DNA from: Lacrimispora indolis DSM 755 | GTDB taxonomy: Bacteria > Bacillota > Clostridia > Lachnospirales > Lachnospiraceae | DNA length: 64,000 bases | Assembly (NCBI RefSeq): GCF_000526995.1 | Contig: NZ_AZUI01000001.1 | Location: 4,940,001 to 5,004,000, forward strand | Reading direction: 5' to 3' | Shown: one piece after another, positions 53,626-62,678 of the stretch | How positions within the stretch are numbered: position 1 is the stretch's first letter | How the letters are laid out: each line of letters begins with the position of its first letter | Position numbers and translations under genes: made by a program | Notes under the pieces: model-generated | Told to the model about the DNA's origin: nothing | Databases searched by the model: none | Seen by the model: only the letters and a program-made list of their open reading frames with translations

Positions 53626-53643
53626 GGATTGGAGGAGGCTTTT

Positions 53644-54888
53644 ATGACGATTACTGAGATGGGAAAGACAGCAAAAGAAACAGCCGGAATCATAGGGATT
53701 CTTGGTTCGGCAAAAAAGAATGAAGGCTTAAAGGCAGCGGCGGCTGCTCTGCTGGAAGGAGAAGTTGAAATCCTCACCGCAAATCAGGAGGACGTCATTA
53801 AGGCAGCTGCTTCCGGGATGAGCGCCGGACTGATTGACCGTCTGGAACTGACTCCTGCGAGAGTAGAAGCCATGGCTGACGGACTTTTGTCCGTGGCCGC
53901 ACTGGATGACCCGGTGGGAGAGGTGCTTTCCATGAAAGTACGCCCCAATGGCCTTACCATCGGCCAGAAGCGGGTTCCTTTGGGCGTTGTAGGCATTATA
54001 TACGAGGCCAGGCCTAATGTGACCGCTGATGCCTTTGGACTATGCTTTAAAGCGGGAAATGCCGTGATCTTAAAGGGCGGAAGTGATGCCCTGGAATCCA
54101 ATAAGGCCATTGTAAAATGGCTTCGGACCGGCCTTAGGAATGCAGGTCTTCCGGAAGATGCCATACAGCTCATTACTGACACAGACAGGGAAGTGACAAA
54201 GGAATTCATGCGGCTCAGGGAATATGTGGATGTGCTGATTCCAAGAGGAGGCGCAGGATTAATAAAAACCGTTGTGGATAACAGCACTATTCCGGTCATT
54301 GAAACAGGAACCGGGAATTGTCACATTTTTGTCGACAAATCTGCTGATTTTGATATGGCCCTGGATATTATTTTCAACGCAAAAACACAGAGGATCGGCG
54401 TGTGCAATGCCTGTGAGTCCCTTGTCATTCACAGAGACATAGCGCCTCAGTTTTTGCCTTTATTGAAAGAAAGGCTTTCTTTAAAATCCGTTGAGATCCG
54501 AGGAGATGAGGAGGCCTGTGCCATGGCAGAAGGCTTTGTACCGGCAACAGAAGACGATTGGGGCCGTGAATACTTAGACTATATCCTGTCCTTAAAGATT
54601 GTTGGTTCTGCGGAAGAGGCTATTTCTCACATTAACCGCTATAACACCAAACATTCTGAATCCATCATTACGTCAGACTATAGTAATGCCCAGAAGTTTT
54701 TAAATGAAATTGATGCGGCAGCCGTTTATGTCAATGCATCCACCCGATTTACTGACGGATTTGAATTTGGCTTTGGTGCGGAAATCGGCATCAGTACTCA
54801 AAAGCTCCATGCTAGAGGCCCCATGGGTCTTAAGGAACTGACAACAACCAAATATATCATATATGGTGACGGTCAGGTACGTCCATAG
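53644..54888 (+). CDS. proA: Glutamate-5-semialdehyde dehydrogenase (gamma-glutamyl phosphate reductase)
   Basis: A 414-residue enzyme that reduces gamma-glutamyl phosphate with NADPH, the second step of proline synthesis. It shows [31 protein letters not shown] in the cofactor region, PRGGAGLI, and the catalytic cysteine in [12 protein letters not shown] near 258. ATG 53644 follows GGAGGAGG; TTG 53629 precedes that site. A terminator follows. Confidence 0.96.
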   Translation: MTITEMGKTAKETAGIIGILGSAKKNEGLKAAAAALLEGEVEILTANQEDVIKAAASGMSAGLIDRLELTPARVEAMADGLLSVAALDDPVGEVLSMKVRPNGLTIGQKRVPLGVVGIIYEARPNVTADAFGLCFKAGNAVILKGGSDALESNKAIVKWLRTGLRNAGLPEDAIQLITDTDREVTKEFMRLREYVDVLIPRGGAGLIKTVVDNSTIPVIETGTGNCHIFVDKSADFDMALDIIFNAKTQRIGVCNACESLVIHRDIAPQFLPLLKERLSLKSVEIRGDEEACAMAEGFVPATEDDWGREYLDYILSLKIVGSAEEAISHINRYNTKHSESIITSDYSNAQKFLNEIDAAAVYVNASTRFTDGFEFGFGAEIGISTQKLHARGPMGLKELTTTKYIIYGDGQVRP

Positions 54889-54952
54889 CCTGCATGTTTG
54901 CCCTTATAACATAGAGAAGCATTTCACGGAGATTGCTGTCTCTAAATAAAAA

Positions 54953-54988
54953 TGGCTGTAAGAAAGAAATTTCTTGCAGCCGTTTTTA
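54953..54988 (+). terminator. Terminator after proA
   Basis: GGCTGTAAGAAA pairs with TTTCTTGCAGCC around GAAA (one G-U pair), then GTTTTTATT. Its sequence is closely related to the attenuator terminator at 63608 before the ABC-F gene. Confidence 0.85.
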
Positions 54989-55023
54989 TTGCTTTAACCC
55001 TTCTATGGAGTGTTTTTTGAAAA

Positions 55024-55737
55024 TCAGCTTTTGACGTAGGTCAACTGATATTTAGGTGAGTTAAGTGTTAATTCTGTATAATCCATGATCTGATTATTGG
55101 TCAGATATGTGGTGTTGGCAACTCTCAAAATGGGAGTGTCCAAAGATATCCCAAACATTTCAGCGATATTTTTTGAAGGATGAATGGGGGTTACGGTATG
55201 GTCGCTGTATGCAATTTTCATTCCCTTCACCTGTTCAAAATACTGATATTTGGACTGCTGCAGCACCTGCATGGAGATATCGGGATATAAGCGGCTGGAC
55301 ATATAGGTTGTTTCAAACTGAAATATTTCATCATTTGCATACCGGATTCTTTCAATGAAATAAATGGGTTCTCCTGTTTCGATCTTTAAGATGGAAGCGA
55401 TATTGGAAGGCGCTTTCTGGATCATAAAGGTGGGAACATCTGTCCGGACGGAAATTCCCTGTTCATGCATCACCTCTGAAAATCCCTGAATGGAGCTGGG
55501 GTTTAATGTAACGGAAGGGTGGCACACAAATGTTCCCACTCCGGCAACTCTAGTGAGCAGTCCCTTTGCTACCAGATTATCTGTTGCTTTTCGAACGGTC
55601 ACCCTTGATACATGATAGGTGTTGGAAAGCTCCAGCTCTGTGGGAATCAGATCATCTTTTTTATAATAACCTAAATTTATTTTTTGAAGCAGGTCATTTT
55701 CAATCTGTTTATATTGGGCAATTCTTTTCTCTGCCAT
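55024..55737 (-). CDS. GntR/HutC-family transcriptional regulator
   Basis: A 237-residue regulator with an N-terminal winged helix (about 5-70: IPTELELSNTYHVSRVTVRKATDNLVAKGLL) and a C-terminal UbiC-like UTRA ligand domain (about 90-235) that typically senses a sugar phosphate. The start is ATG at 55737 (minus strand), with GAGGTG 6 bases upstream. It is transcribed away from the sulfatase/PTS genes; both promoters carry copies of a shared motif, so it probably represses both until the imported sugar phosphate appears. Confidence 0.92.
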   Translation of the reverse strand: MAEKRIAQYKQIENDLLQKINLGYYKKDDLIPTELELSNTYHVSRVTVRKATDNLVAKGLLTRVAGVGTFVCHPSVTLNPSSIQGFSEVMHEQGISVRTDVPTFMIQKAPSNIASILKIETGEPIYFIERIRYANDEIFQFETTYMSSRLYPDISMQVLQQSKYQYFEQVKGMKIAYSDHTVTPIHPSKNIAEMFGISLDTPILRVANTTYLTNNQIMDYTELTLNSPKYQLTYVKS

Positions 55738-55774
55738 AATCATCACCTCATTTTCTTATCAAACCAGTTCTTTA

Positions 55775-55803
55775 ATTGTATTATACTTTGAAGCAAATGA
55801 CAA
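55775..55803 (-). promoter_or_regulatory. Promoter of the GntR gene
   Basis: On the minus strand TTGTCA (55803-55798), 17 bases, TACAAT (55780-55775). The -35 box is part of a candidate operator (ATGTATTGTCATTT). Confidence 0.65.
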
Positions 55804-55961
55804 TACATTTTTAAATCATTATGAGAAGTGCTAATCATATGATTGGATATTTCAGCAACTCTATGACAACACAAATTAAACAAAATGTATTGACATTATA
55901 ATACAATTATAGTATATTGTTCATGACAATGATAATACATATTGCATAGTGATAAATACAT
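55795..55961. promoter_or_regulatory. Four candidate GntR operators
   Basis: Related sequences ATGTATTGTCATTT (minus, 55808-55795), ATGTATTGACATTA (plus, 55885-55898), ATGTATTATCATT (minus, 55940-55928) and ATGTATTTATCA (minus, 55961-55950). The first two include the -35 boxes of the divergent promoters. Binding by the adjacent GntR protein is inferred. Confidence 0.55.
55890..55918 (+). promoter_or_regulatory. Promoter of the sulfatase/PTS operon
   Basis: TTGACA (55890-55895), 17 bases, TATATT (55913-55918). Transcription would begin near 55925 and give a leader of about 245 bases. Confidence 0.85.
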
Positions 55962-55981
55962 TTTAACCGAATCAAGTAAGT

Positions 55982-56148
55982 CCAACCCTTCAAATATGAA
56001 AAATATTAAATGGTTGGTGGGAATTAGCCCCAGTCAGGTGGAATAAAAGCGCTACCTGGCAAGCAGCGATAGCTGTTATTCGGTTATGCCCGGTAAAGCG
56101 GGGCACACTGTGAGCATACAGCGAAGTGGATTGTGAATATCCCCTCGC
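55982..56148 (+). other. Structured leader before the first sulfatase gene
   Basis: A chain of small inverted repeats: CCAACC / GGTTGG (55982-55987, 56012-56017), CAGGT / ACCTG (56035-56039, 56054-56058), CAGCGATAGCTG (56064-56075), GCCCG / CGGGGC (56088-56092, 56099-56104), and GCGA..GGAT / ATCC..CGC (56121-56148). It may be a dispersed repeat or a regulatory RNA. No gene is seen here. Confidence 0.45.
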
Positions 56149-56171
56149 TTAACCAGCAGGAGGTACAATTA

Positions 56172-57536
56172 GTGAAAAATGTATTGTATATTCATACTCA
56201 TGATTCCGGACGGGTATTAAGTCCCTATGGTTATAAAGTTCCCACACCAAATATAGAATCCTTTTCCAGGTCTGCAGCGGTGTTCCGGAATGCGTATTGT
56301 GCGGGCCCGACTTGCTCGCCCAGCCGGGCAGCAATGCTGACAAGTACATACCCGCATCAAAATGGCATGTTAGGTCTGGCTCAAAGAGGCTTTGTCATGG
56401 ATTACAGCAGACATATGGTTCAGTATTTAAATCACAATGGTTACCATACCGTTCTTTGCGGAATCCAGCATGAAGCGGGCTGGTACCTGGACAGGAAACA
56501 GGGGGCTGCCGAGATCGGCTATCAGGAAGAGCTGACCACAGATAATTCCGGATATGCTCAGGAAGAGCTGGTGGACTGGGATAAGGAAAATGCACGTGAG
56601 GTCTGCCGGTGGATGAAGAATTATGACAAGGAACAACCCTTTTTCCTTTCTTATGGAATGTATGCAACTCATCGGCGGTTTCCTGATAAAATTGATGAAG
56701 ATATCGACCCTGAATATGCCCTTCCTCCTTATCCGATTCCCGATACCGGGGATACCCGGAAAGATTTTGCAGGTTATCTGATGAGTGTGAAATGCGCGGA
56801 TGCCTGTTTTGGCCAGGTGATTTCCTGCCTGAAAGAAGAGGGATTGTGGGAAAATACCATTATACTATTTACAACAGATCACGGCCTGCCAAATCCTTTT
56901 TCAAAATGTACGCTGTTTGATAGTGGGATCGGTGTGAATTTAATGCTTCGTTCACCGGGAGCCTTTGGGAATGGGACCGTAACAGACAGTCTTGTCTCCC
57001 ATGTGGATGTTTTTCCTACTCTTTGTGAACTCCTTGAACTGGAGAAACCGGAATATCTGGAAGGAAGGTCAATGGTTCCTCTGCTGACAGGAGAAAAGGA
57101 GGAAATCAGGTCCGACATTTTCGCTGAAATCAACTTCCATACATCCTATGAGCCTGTCCGCTGTGTACGCACGAAGCGCTATAAATATATCCGCTATTAC
57201 GATACATCCTATTTGAAAATTAACCAGTCCAACATTGATGAATCTTTGACAAAAGATTATTTTTTAAAGCAGGATCTGGAAAACCAGACAAAGTTTGAAG
57301 AAGCGCTTTACGATCTCCTCTATGATCCGGGAGAACGCAATAATCTGGTATATAACCGGGAATACGCTTCCGTTTTGAAAGAAATGAGCGGGAGATTACT
57401 GGTTTATCAGGAAAAGACAGGGGATCCGATTCTAAAAGGTGAAATTAATATAAAACCAGAATGGAAAATAAACAGAAAGGAGTGTAAGGCTGCAAGTTCA
57501 AAAAATCCAGAAGACTATATCAGTTTTGGAAATTGA
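56172..57536 (+). CDS. Cytoplasmic Cys-type sulfatase (first)
   Basis: A 454-residue type I sulfatase that hydrolyses sulfate esters. The modification motif is CSPSR with Cys48, which must become formylglycine. The N-terminal metal region reads HTHDSGR, with His10-Asp11 where many family members have Asp-Asp; a later metal site is FTTDHGLPNP and the domain ends with DLLYDPGERNNLV. GTG 56172 is chosen because CAGGAGG stands 8 bases before it; an ATG at 56133 has no ribosome site. There is no signal peptide, so it acts in the cytoplasm on an imported substrate. No formylglycine-generating or anSME gene lies in the window. Confidence 0.88.
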   Translation: MKNVLYIHTHDSGRVLSPYGYKVPTPNIESFSRSAAVFRNAYCAGPTCSPSRAAMLTSTYPHQNGMLGLAQRGFVMDYSRHMVQYLNHNGYHTVLCGIQHEAGWYLDRKQGAAEIGYQEELTTDNSGYAQEELVDWDKENAREVCRWMKNYDKEQPFFLSYGMYATHRRFPDKIDEDIDPEYALPPYPIPDTGDTRKDFAGYLMSVKCADACFGQVISCLKEEGLWENTIILFTTDHGLPNPFSKCTLFDSGIGVNLMLRSPGAFGNGTVTDSLVSHVDVFPTLCELLELEKPEYLEGRSMVPLLTGEKEEIRSDIFAEINFHTSYEPVRCVRTKRYKYIRYYDTSYLKINQSNIDESLTKDYFLKQDLENQTKFEEALYDLLYDPGERNNLVYNREYASVLKEMSGRLLVYQEKTGDPILKGEINIKPEWKINRKECKAASSKNPEDYISFGN

Positions 57537-57549
57537 AAAGGAGGTAAAA

Positions 57550-57975
57550 ATGGTAGGTATGATAGTAACCGGTCATGGAAGCTTTGCCACAGGAATCACA
57601 AGCGGACTAAAGCTGCTGGCCGGAGAGCTTATGTATTACGAAGCAGTGGATTTTCTGCAGGAAGATTCTTTGGATATTCTTGCCGAAAAATTAACTGCGG
57701 CTGCCGGGCGGCTTACCCAATGCACCGGGATTTTGATTTATACGGATTTAACAGGAGGATCCCCCTTTAATGTCTCAGTCCGTATGAAAATGGAACAACC
57801 TGAAAAAATATCGGTAATCGGCGGAGCAAATCTGCCGTCCGTACTGGAAGGGTATATGTCAAGACCTTCCATGGACAGTTCTTCTGAAATTGCCGAAAAG
57901 AGCTTGAATGCCGGGAAAAATGCAATGGTACAGTTTGAAGAATCTGCTTTAGCAGAAGGGGATTACGAAGAATAA
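57550..57975 (+). CDS. PTS mannose-family EIIA
   Basis: A 141-residue EIIA-Man-type domain protein, which takes phosphate from HPr at His9 (IVTGHGSFA) and passes it to EIIB. LIYTDLTGGSPFN near 70 is typical. ATG 57550 follows AAGGAGG; an earlier TTG frame would overlap the sulfatase. It heads the IIA-IIC-IID block, with IIB located three genes further on. Confidence 0.92.
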   Translation: MVGMIVTGHGSFATGITSGLKLLAGELMYYEAVDFLQEDSLDILAEKLTAAAGRLTQCTGILIYTDLTGGSPFNVSVRMKMEQPEKISVIGGANLPSVLEGYMSRPSMDSSSEIAEKSLNAGKNAMVQFEESALAEGDYEE

Positions 57976-57993
57976 TAAATGGAGGAAAAAGGT

Positions 57994-58800
57994 ATGACTT
58001 TTTTACAGGCTTTACTGATTGGGATATTTGCCTATTTGGGCAGCAAACGTACGCCGTGGTTTTTTGGGGTGACAGGAGGCTGGAATATGATCGGACGTCC
58101 TCTTGTAGCCGGTTTGATTGTTGGTTTGATCTTAGGTGATGTAAGAGGCGGTGTCATTGCAGGTGCCATGGTTCAGGCACTCTTCATCGGACAGATCACG
58201 CCCGGAGGCGCTATGCCCGCGGATGTGAACTGGGCAGCCTATATCGGTATTCCGCTGGCACTGGCAGCCGGAGGTACCGGAGAACAGGCAGTGGCGTTAT
58301 CTGTTCCTCTCAGCATGCTGGGACTTGGGCTTTTTAACTTTATCATGACAATCAATGCATATTTCCCTCATATGGGAGACCGGGCTGCAGAAAAGGGAGA
58401 TGGGGCCGGAATTCACCGTGCCACTTATCTGGCAGCCGTTCCAAGCTTCATTCTCCGGGCAGGTTCCGCCATGCTGATCTGTTACCTTGGCACGCCGCTG
58501 GCAGAATTTTTGATCAGCAGTATGCCTCAGGGGCTCCTGCACTTTTTTGAGGTAGCCGGCAAGATGCTGCCTGCCATTGGATTCGCCATGCTGCTTAAGC
58601 AGTCCCTTTCCAGGAAATGGATGCTTGTATTGTTTCTCATGGGCTGGATTCTGATCGGCTCTACCAGTATGTCTGTAACTGCACTGGCTGTGTTTGCAAC
58701 TGCAATTGCATTTATCTTTGTTATGGCCCAGGGTGGAACGCAAACGGCCGTACCGGCACCGGTACATAGCACAGAGGAGGATGACTGTTATGAAGAATAA
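57994..58800 (+). CDS. PTS mannose-family EIIC
   Basis: A 268-residue membrane permease subunit with about seven hydrophobic segments. The start FLQALLIGIFAYLGSKRTPW and the region VQALFIGQITPGGAMPADVNWAAYIGIPLA are typical of the mannose/fructose/sorbose family. ATG 57994 follows GGAGG by 8 bases. It overlaps EIID by 11 bases, with which it forms the channel. Confidence 0.93.
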   Translation: MTFLQALLIGIFAYLGSKRTPWFFGVTGGWNMIGRPLVAGLIVGLILGDVRGGVIAGAMVQALFIGQITPGGAMPADVNWAAYIGIPLALAAGGTGEQAVALSVPLSMLGLGLFNFIMTINAYFPHMGDRAAEKGDGAGIHRATYLAAVPSFILRAGSAMLICYLGTPLAEFLISSMPQGLLHFFEVAGKMLPAIGFAMLLKQSLSRKWMLVLFLMGWILIGSTSMSVTALAVFATAIAFIFVMAQGGTQTAVPAPVHSTEEDDCYEE

Positions 58801-59626
58801 AAGAGAAAATTCATTGCTCACTAAAAAGGATATTAACAAGGCTGCCTGGTCTTATATTTTCTTTATACAGGCAACCCAGAATTTTGAACGTATGATGGGA
58901 CTTGCTTTTTGTCATGTGCTGGAACCGATTTTAAAGATACTCTATAAAAACGATTCTGGTGAATACAAACGGTCCCTTCAGCGCCATATGCAGTTTTTCA
59001 ACACAGAGCCTCAGCTGGGCGCCCTGATCCCCGGCATTACCATTGCCATGGAGGAAGCCCGTGCCATGGGAGAAGATGTCAGTGAAGAGCTGATTGTAAA
59101 TACCAAAAATGCGCTTATGGGACCCTTTGCCGGAATCGGAGATTCTATGTTAATCGGCACCTACAGCCCGATTCTTTTAAGTATTGCCATGAGCATGTGC
59201 ATCAGCGACGGAAATCCCGTTGGCCCTCTGTTCTTTTGCGCAGTATGGCTTACCACCGTGGTAGGCATGCAGTGGTATTTGTTTCATAAGGGATATAATA
59301 TGGGTATCGGTGCGGCAAACTTATTTTTTACCAACCGAACGCTTGCGGATAAAATCACGACCGGACTCACCATGATGGGGCTGATCGTAATAGGCGGAGT
59401 CGCTGCAACCACTGTAAAAGCAAATGTAATTTACCAGTTTGTAAGCGGTGAAATGTCTCTTTCTTTACAGGAACAGATTTTTGATAAAATCATGCCAGGA
59501 ATACTCCCCCTATTGCTTACGCTGGCAGTGTGGTATCTGATGGATAAAAAGAAGTGGTCCGCAACAAAAATCATTCTCGGTATCACCGGGTTTGCGGCTG
59601 TTATGGTGTTTTTGAAAATTATGTAA
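58790..59626 (+). CDS. PTS mannose-family EIID
   Basis: A 278-residue membrane subunit unique to the mannose family. NFERMMGLAFCHVLEPIL near the start, FFNTEPQLGALIPGITIAMEE and KNALMGPFAGIGDSML are diagnostic. ATG 58790 follows GAGGAGG; longer readings run through the EIIC gene. EIIC-EIID pairs of this family often carry hexosamines or their derivatives. Confidence 0.95.
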   Translation: MKNKRENSLLTKKDINKAAWSYIFFIQATQNFERMMGLAFCHVLEPILKILYKNDSGEYKRSLQRHMQFFNTEPQLGALIPGITIAMEEARAMGEDVSEELIVNTKNALMGPFAGIGDSMLIGTYSPILLSIAMSMCISDGNPVGPLFFCAVWLTTVVGMQWYLFHKGYNMGIGAANLFFTNRTLADKITTGLTMMGLIVIGGVAATTVKANVIYQFVSGEMSLSLQEQIFDKIMPGILPLLLTLAVWYLMDKKKWSATKIILGITGFAAVMVFLKIM

Positions 59627-59670
59627 ATGCAGGATAACCGGAAAATGCCTGACTCTGAGGAGATTCTCTT

Positions 59671-61110
59671 ATGAAAGATATGGTTTTAATTATGTCAGAC
59701 CAGCACGGCTGGGATTACACGGGATTTGCGGATGAACGGATTGAAACGCCGGGGCTTAAAAAGGTCGCAGAGGAAGGTCTGCTGTTTGAGCGCTGCTATT
59801 GCAATTCACCCCTTTGTGTCCCTTCGCGCATGTCATTTCTAACCGGAAAATTACCGTCACAGCTTGGCATTTTTAATAATGATGCCGCGCTTGGCGGTGA
59901 TGTACCTACCATTGCCCATGAAATGGGACGCCTGGGATACCAGACTGTTCTGGCCGGCCGGATGCATTTTAAAGGAGAAGACCAGAAGCACGGATTTGAT
60001 GAACGGTATTGCGGAGATATTACCTCTCAGTTCTGGGGAACCGGTGGAAAAAAACGCCTGGATTTTGGCGTGTATGCCGGAACTACCAACCGGAAAAACT
60101 GCCTCAATGGGGTTGGAGGGGGAATTTCCCCGGTTATGCTTTATGACGAGATGGTATTTCAGTCGGCCATGGATTTTCTTGAGAATTGGGGAAGGAAAAA
60201 GGAAAATAGAAAACCGCTGTTTCTGGTGATTGGATTCTATGGCCCTCATTTTCCCTTTACCTGTGCAGATAAGGATTACAGAAAGTACCAAAGCCGCTTT
60301 TCTGCAGAGGAGTGTGAAAAGGAGGCAAGGCTTCCTTCTCTTCCTGTTTATAGTGAATTTCTGCAGGAATGTGAACCAGAGCATATGAGAAACTGCAAGG
60401 CCGCTTATTGCGGTCTGGTAGAACAGTTAGACCGGTATGTAGGGGAGCTTTATCATAAAATCCGGTCTGTTGAAAACGGAAGGGAATATTTATTCTTCTA
60501 CACCTCCGATCACGGTGAGCAGCTTGGAAAACGAAAACTGTTTGGAAAACAGACCATGTATGAAGCTGCGGTTCGTGTCCCGCTGCTGGCAGCAGGCACA
60601 GGGATATCTCCGGGTATAACAAAAATGCCGGTAAGTCTTTTAGATGTATCCCGCACACTTTTGGAAGAGGCAGGAAGAAATGAAGATTATTCCTGGCATC
60701 AGGGAAAGCGGCTTGATTTCAGTGGTTTCCGAAGCAATAAAAACGGACCTGTAAGAATTCAGCAGATGGTGGGAAGTGATGACAACCCGCTGCTTATAGA
60801 AACGGTGGTTCTTGGACAATACAAAATAGTTAAGTCAGGATATAAAACCATTGGTCTTTATGATTTACAGGAAGATCCCGATGAAGAGCATGATCTGTCA
60901 ATGACCAGAGAAGGCTTGCTGAAAGAGCTTATGAAAGAGGCAGAAGACAACGGCTTCTTAAGAAAAAATGAGATCAGGGATTTGTCTGACCGGGAACGGG
61001 AGACCAGATACGGGCATAGACGGCTGAAAGCATGGGGAGCGGCGAAAAAACCGGAAGAATGGGCAACCATGAAAATTGATAGTAACACACTCATAAATCC
61101 AAGAGAGTAA
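59671..61110 (+). CDS. Cytoplasmic Cys-type sulfatase (second)
   Basis: A 479-residue type I sulfatase. The motif is CVPSR with Cys49 (formylglycine site), the first metal region reads MSDQHGWDY, and a late metal site is YTSDHGEQLGKRKLFGKQT. It has no signal peptide. It differs strongly from the first sulfatase of the locus, so the two may act on different sulfate positions or in series. GAGGAG precedes the ATG. It separates the PTS IIACD genes from IIB. Confidence 0.9.
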   Translation: MKDMVLIMSDQHGWDYTGFADERIETPGLKKVAEEGLLFERCYCNSPLCVPSRMSFLTGKLPSQLGIFNNDAALGGDVPTIAHEMGRLGYQTVLAGRMHFKGEDQKHGFDERYCGDITSQFWGTGGKKRLDFGVYAGTTNRKNCLNGVGGGISPVMLYDEMVFQSAMDFLENWGRKKENRKPLFLVIGFYGPHFPFTCADKDYRKYQSRFSAEECEKEARLPSLPVYSEFLQECEPEHMRNCKAAYCGLVEQLDRYVGELYHKIRSVENGREYLFFYTSDHGEQLGKRKLFGKQTMYEAAVRVPLLAAGTGISPGITKMPVSLLDVSRTLLEEAGRNEDYSWHQGKRLDFSGFRSNKNGPVRIQQMVGSDDNPLLIETVVLGQYKIVKSGYKTIGLYDLQEDPDEEHDLSMTREGLLKELMKEAEDNGFLRKNEIRDLSDRERETRYGHRRLKAWGAAKKPEEWATMKIDSNTLINPRE

Positions 61111-61122
61111 TGGGAGGATTCC

Positions 61123-62664
61123 ATGAATTACAAAAAGTTTTGGACAGACATGCACAGTAATATTCATCATGAGCAGATGAAAGAGCTCCCGGTGTGGTAT
61201 GAGCATATAAAAAAGCAGATGGATTTCTGGCCGGTGGCTTATTACCCGTTTTACATGCGTCCCACACCGTCAGGACTGTCGGTTGAAGACCGATACGACG
61301 ATGAAATCATTGCCAGGGACTGGGAGTTGTTAAGAAGCTTTACCGAAGAAGCCAGCAGACAGGGATTTCCCATGTTTATGGGTTATGAATGGCAGGGTGC
61401 CGGACTGGATGGAGATCATAATGTGTTTTTCCTCCACAATGACGGGAAACAGGAGCATCCCATGCGGTACCAGGAACTTGTGGCAGCCTATGAGGGCCAG
61501 GAGGTCATTGGAATTCCTCATCATCTGGCATATCAGCCAGGTTCCAGAGGCAAAAACTGGGATACTCACAATGAAATATTTTCTCCTTTTGCAGAAATTT
61601 ATTCCAGCCACGGTTCCAGTGAAAATGACGATGGGCCTCTGTCCATGGACCGACACATTCACATGGGGCCGCGGACAGGAGAGACGACCTATGAAAATGG
61701 CCTTGAACGAGGGTATAAAATCGGCGCCATCGCAGCAGGTGATAACCACAGCATTCCCGGCGTGTTTGAAAATGGAAGCATGTGTGTGCTTGCAGAGGAC
61801 TGTTCAAAGGAGTCCATATGGGAAGGCTTAAGAAAACGAAGAACCTATGGGGTATCCCGAAGCAGGATTGAAGTGGACTATTATGTGAATTCAGCACCAA
61901 TGGGCTCTGAAATTGAAACAGACAGCCAAGTGGATTTAGAATTTTACATAAAAGGTACCGGAGCAGTAGACAGGGTGGAAATTTTAAGAGATAATATCTT
62001 AGAGGAAATGGTTGTGCATTCAGGTACATGGGAACGGGAGAAGCAGGCTGGACGGATCCGGTTTAAATTCCGTCTGGAGCTTGGCTGGGGACCGGATACC
62101 AGGGTTTACCGTGACCACCTTATAAAAGACTGGGAAGGACGTCTGGAGACGGATGGAAAGCTGCTTTCCGTTGAACCGTGCTGGAATCACTATGGCCAGG
62201 ATATTTATCACCATGATGACAAGAGCTGCAGCTTTACCATGACCACATACCAGTCTCCGGCTTCCGGTAAATGGATGGGCGCGGAGAAGACGGTGGCAGA
62301 GGGTTTTATCTTTGAGGTGGAAGCGGATGTGGACAGCGTTCTGCGCCTGCTCATCAATGGAAAGGAATATCTCCTTCCTGTGAGGAAAATGCTTAACAGC
62401 TCCCAGGTCATGGCTCTTTGGGATGAAGTGAACAGCCTTACAAAGGAACATTGGGGAGAGATCACTCATTACCGGGATGATCCATGGTGGCATAATGCCT
62501 ATAAAATCCGCGTAGGCAAGGCGTATCCCGAAAACTCTTATAAGGTTACCGGAAAAAGAAGGATCCGGATGGAACAAAGCGGAAACTTACGGCTTCGTAT
62601 CTGGCAGAAAAATGGAGATGCGGCCTGGACCTCACCTGTATTTATATCCGTAAAAGATAAATGA
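61123..62664 (+). CDS. PHP/DUF3604-like metal-dependent hydrolase
   Basis: A 513-residue protein resembling PHP-superfamily/DUF3604 (CehA-like) hydrolases. Candidate metal residues are in TDMHSNIHH (His11, His15, His16), GYEWQGAG, GIPHHLA, EIYSSHGSSE and AAGDNHSIPG. There is no signal peptide. Domain-level function is uncertain: a phosphoesterase or other hydrolase on the imported sugar is possible. The gene follows the second sulfatase by 12 bases and precedes EIIB by 14, so it belongs to the same operon. Confidence 0.7.
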   Translation: MNYKKFWTDMHSNIHHEQMKELPVWYEHIKKQMDFWPVAYYPFYMRPTPSGLSVEDRYDDEIIARDWELLRSFTEEASRQGFPMFMGYEWQGAGLDGDHNVFFLHNDGKQEHPMRYQELVAAYEGQEVIGIPHHLAYQPGSRGKNWDTHNEIFSPFAEIYSSHGSSENDDGPLSMDRHIHMGPRTGETTYENGLERGYKIGAIAAGDNHSIPGVFENGSMCVLAEDCSKESIWEGLRKRRTYGVSRSRIEVDYYVNSAPMGSEIETDSQVDLEFYIKGTGAVDRVEILRDNILEEMVVHSGTWEREKQAGRIRFKFRLELGWGPDTRVYRDHLIKDWEGRLETDGKLLSVEPCWNHYGQDIYHHDDKSCSFTMTTYQSPASGKWMGAEKTVAEGFIFEVEADVDSVLRLLINGKEYLLPVRKMLNSSQVMALWDEVNSLTKEHWGEITHYRDDPWWHNAYKIRVGKAYPENSYKVTGKRRIRMEQSGNLRLRIWQKNGDAAWTSPVFISVKDK

Positions 62665-62678
62665 AAGGGGACTATTTG

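Noticed and set aside
56133..56171. ATG 56133 as start of the first sulfatase
   Set aside because: No ribosome site precedes it and the extra 13 residues are encoded by the leader hairpin; GTG 56172 has an excellent site.
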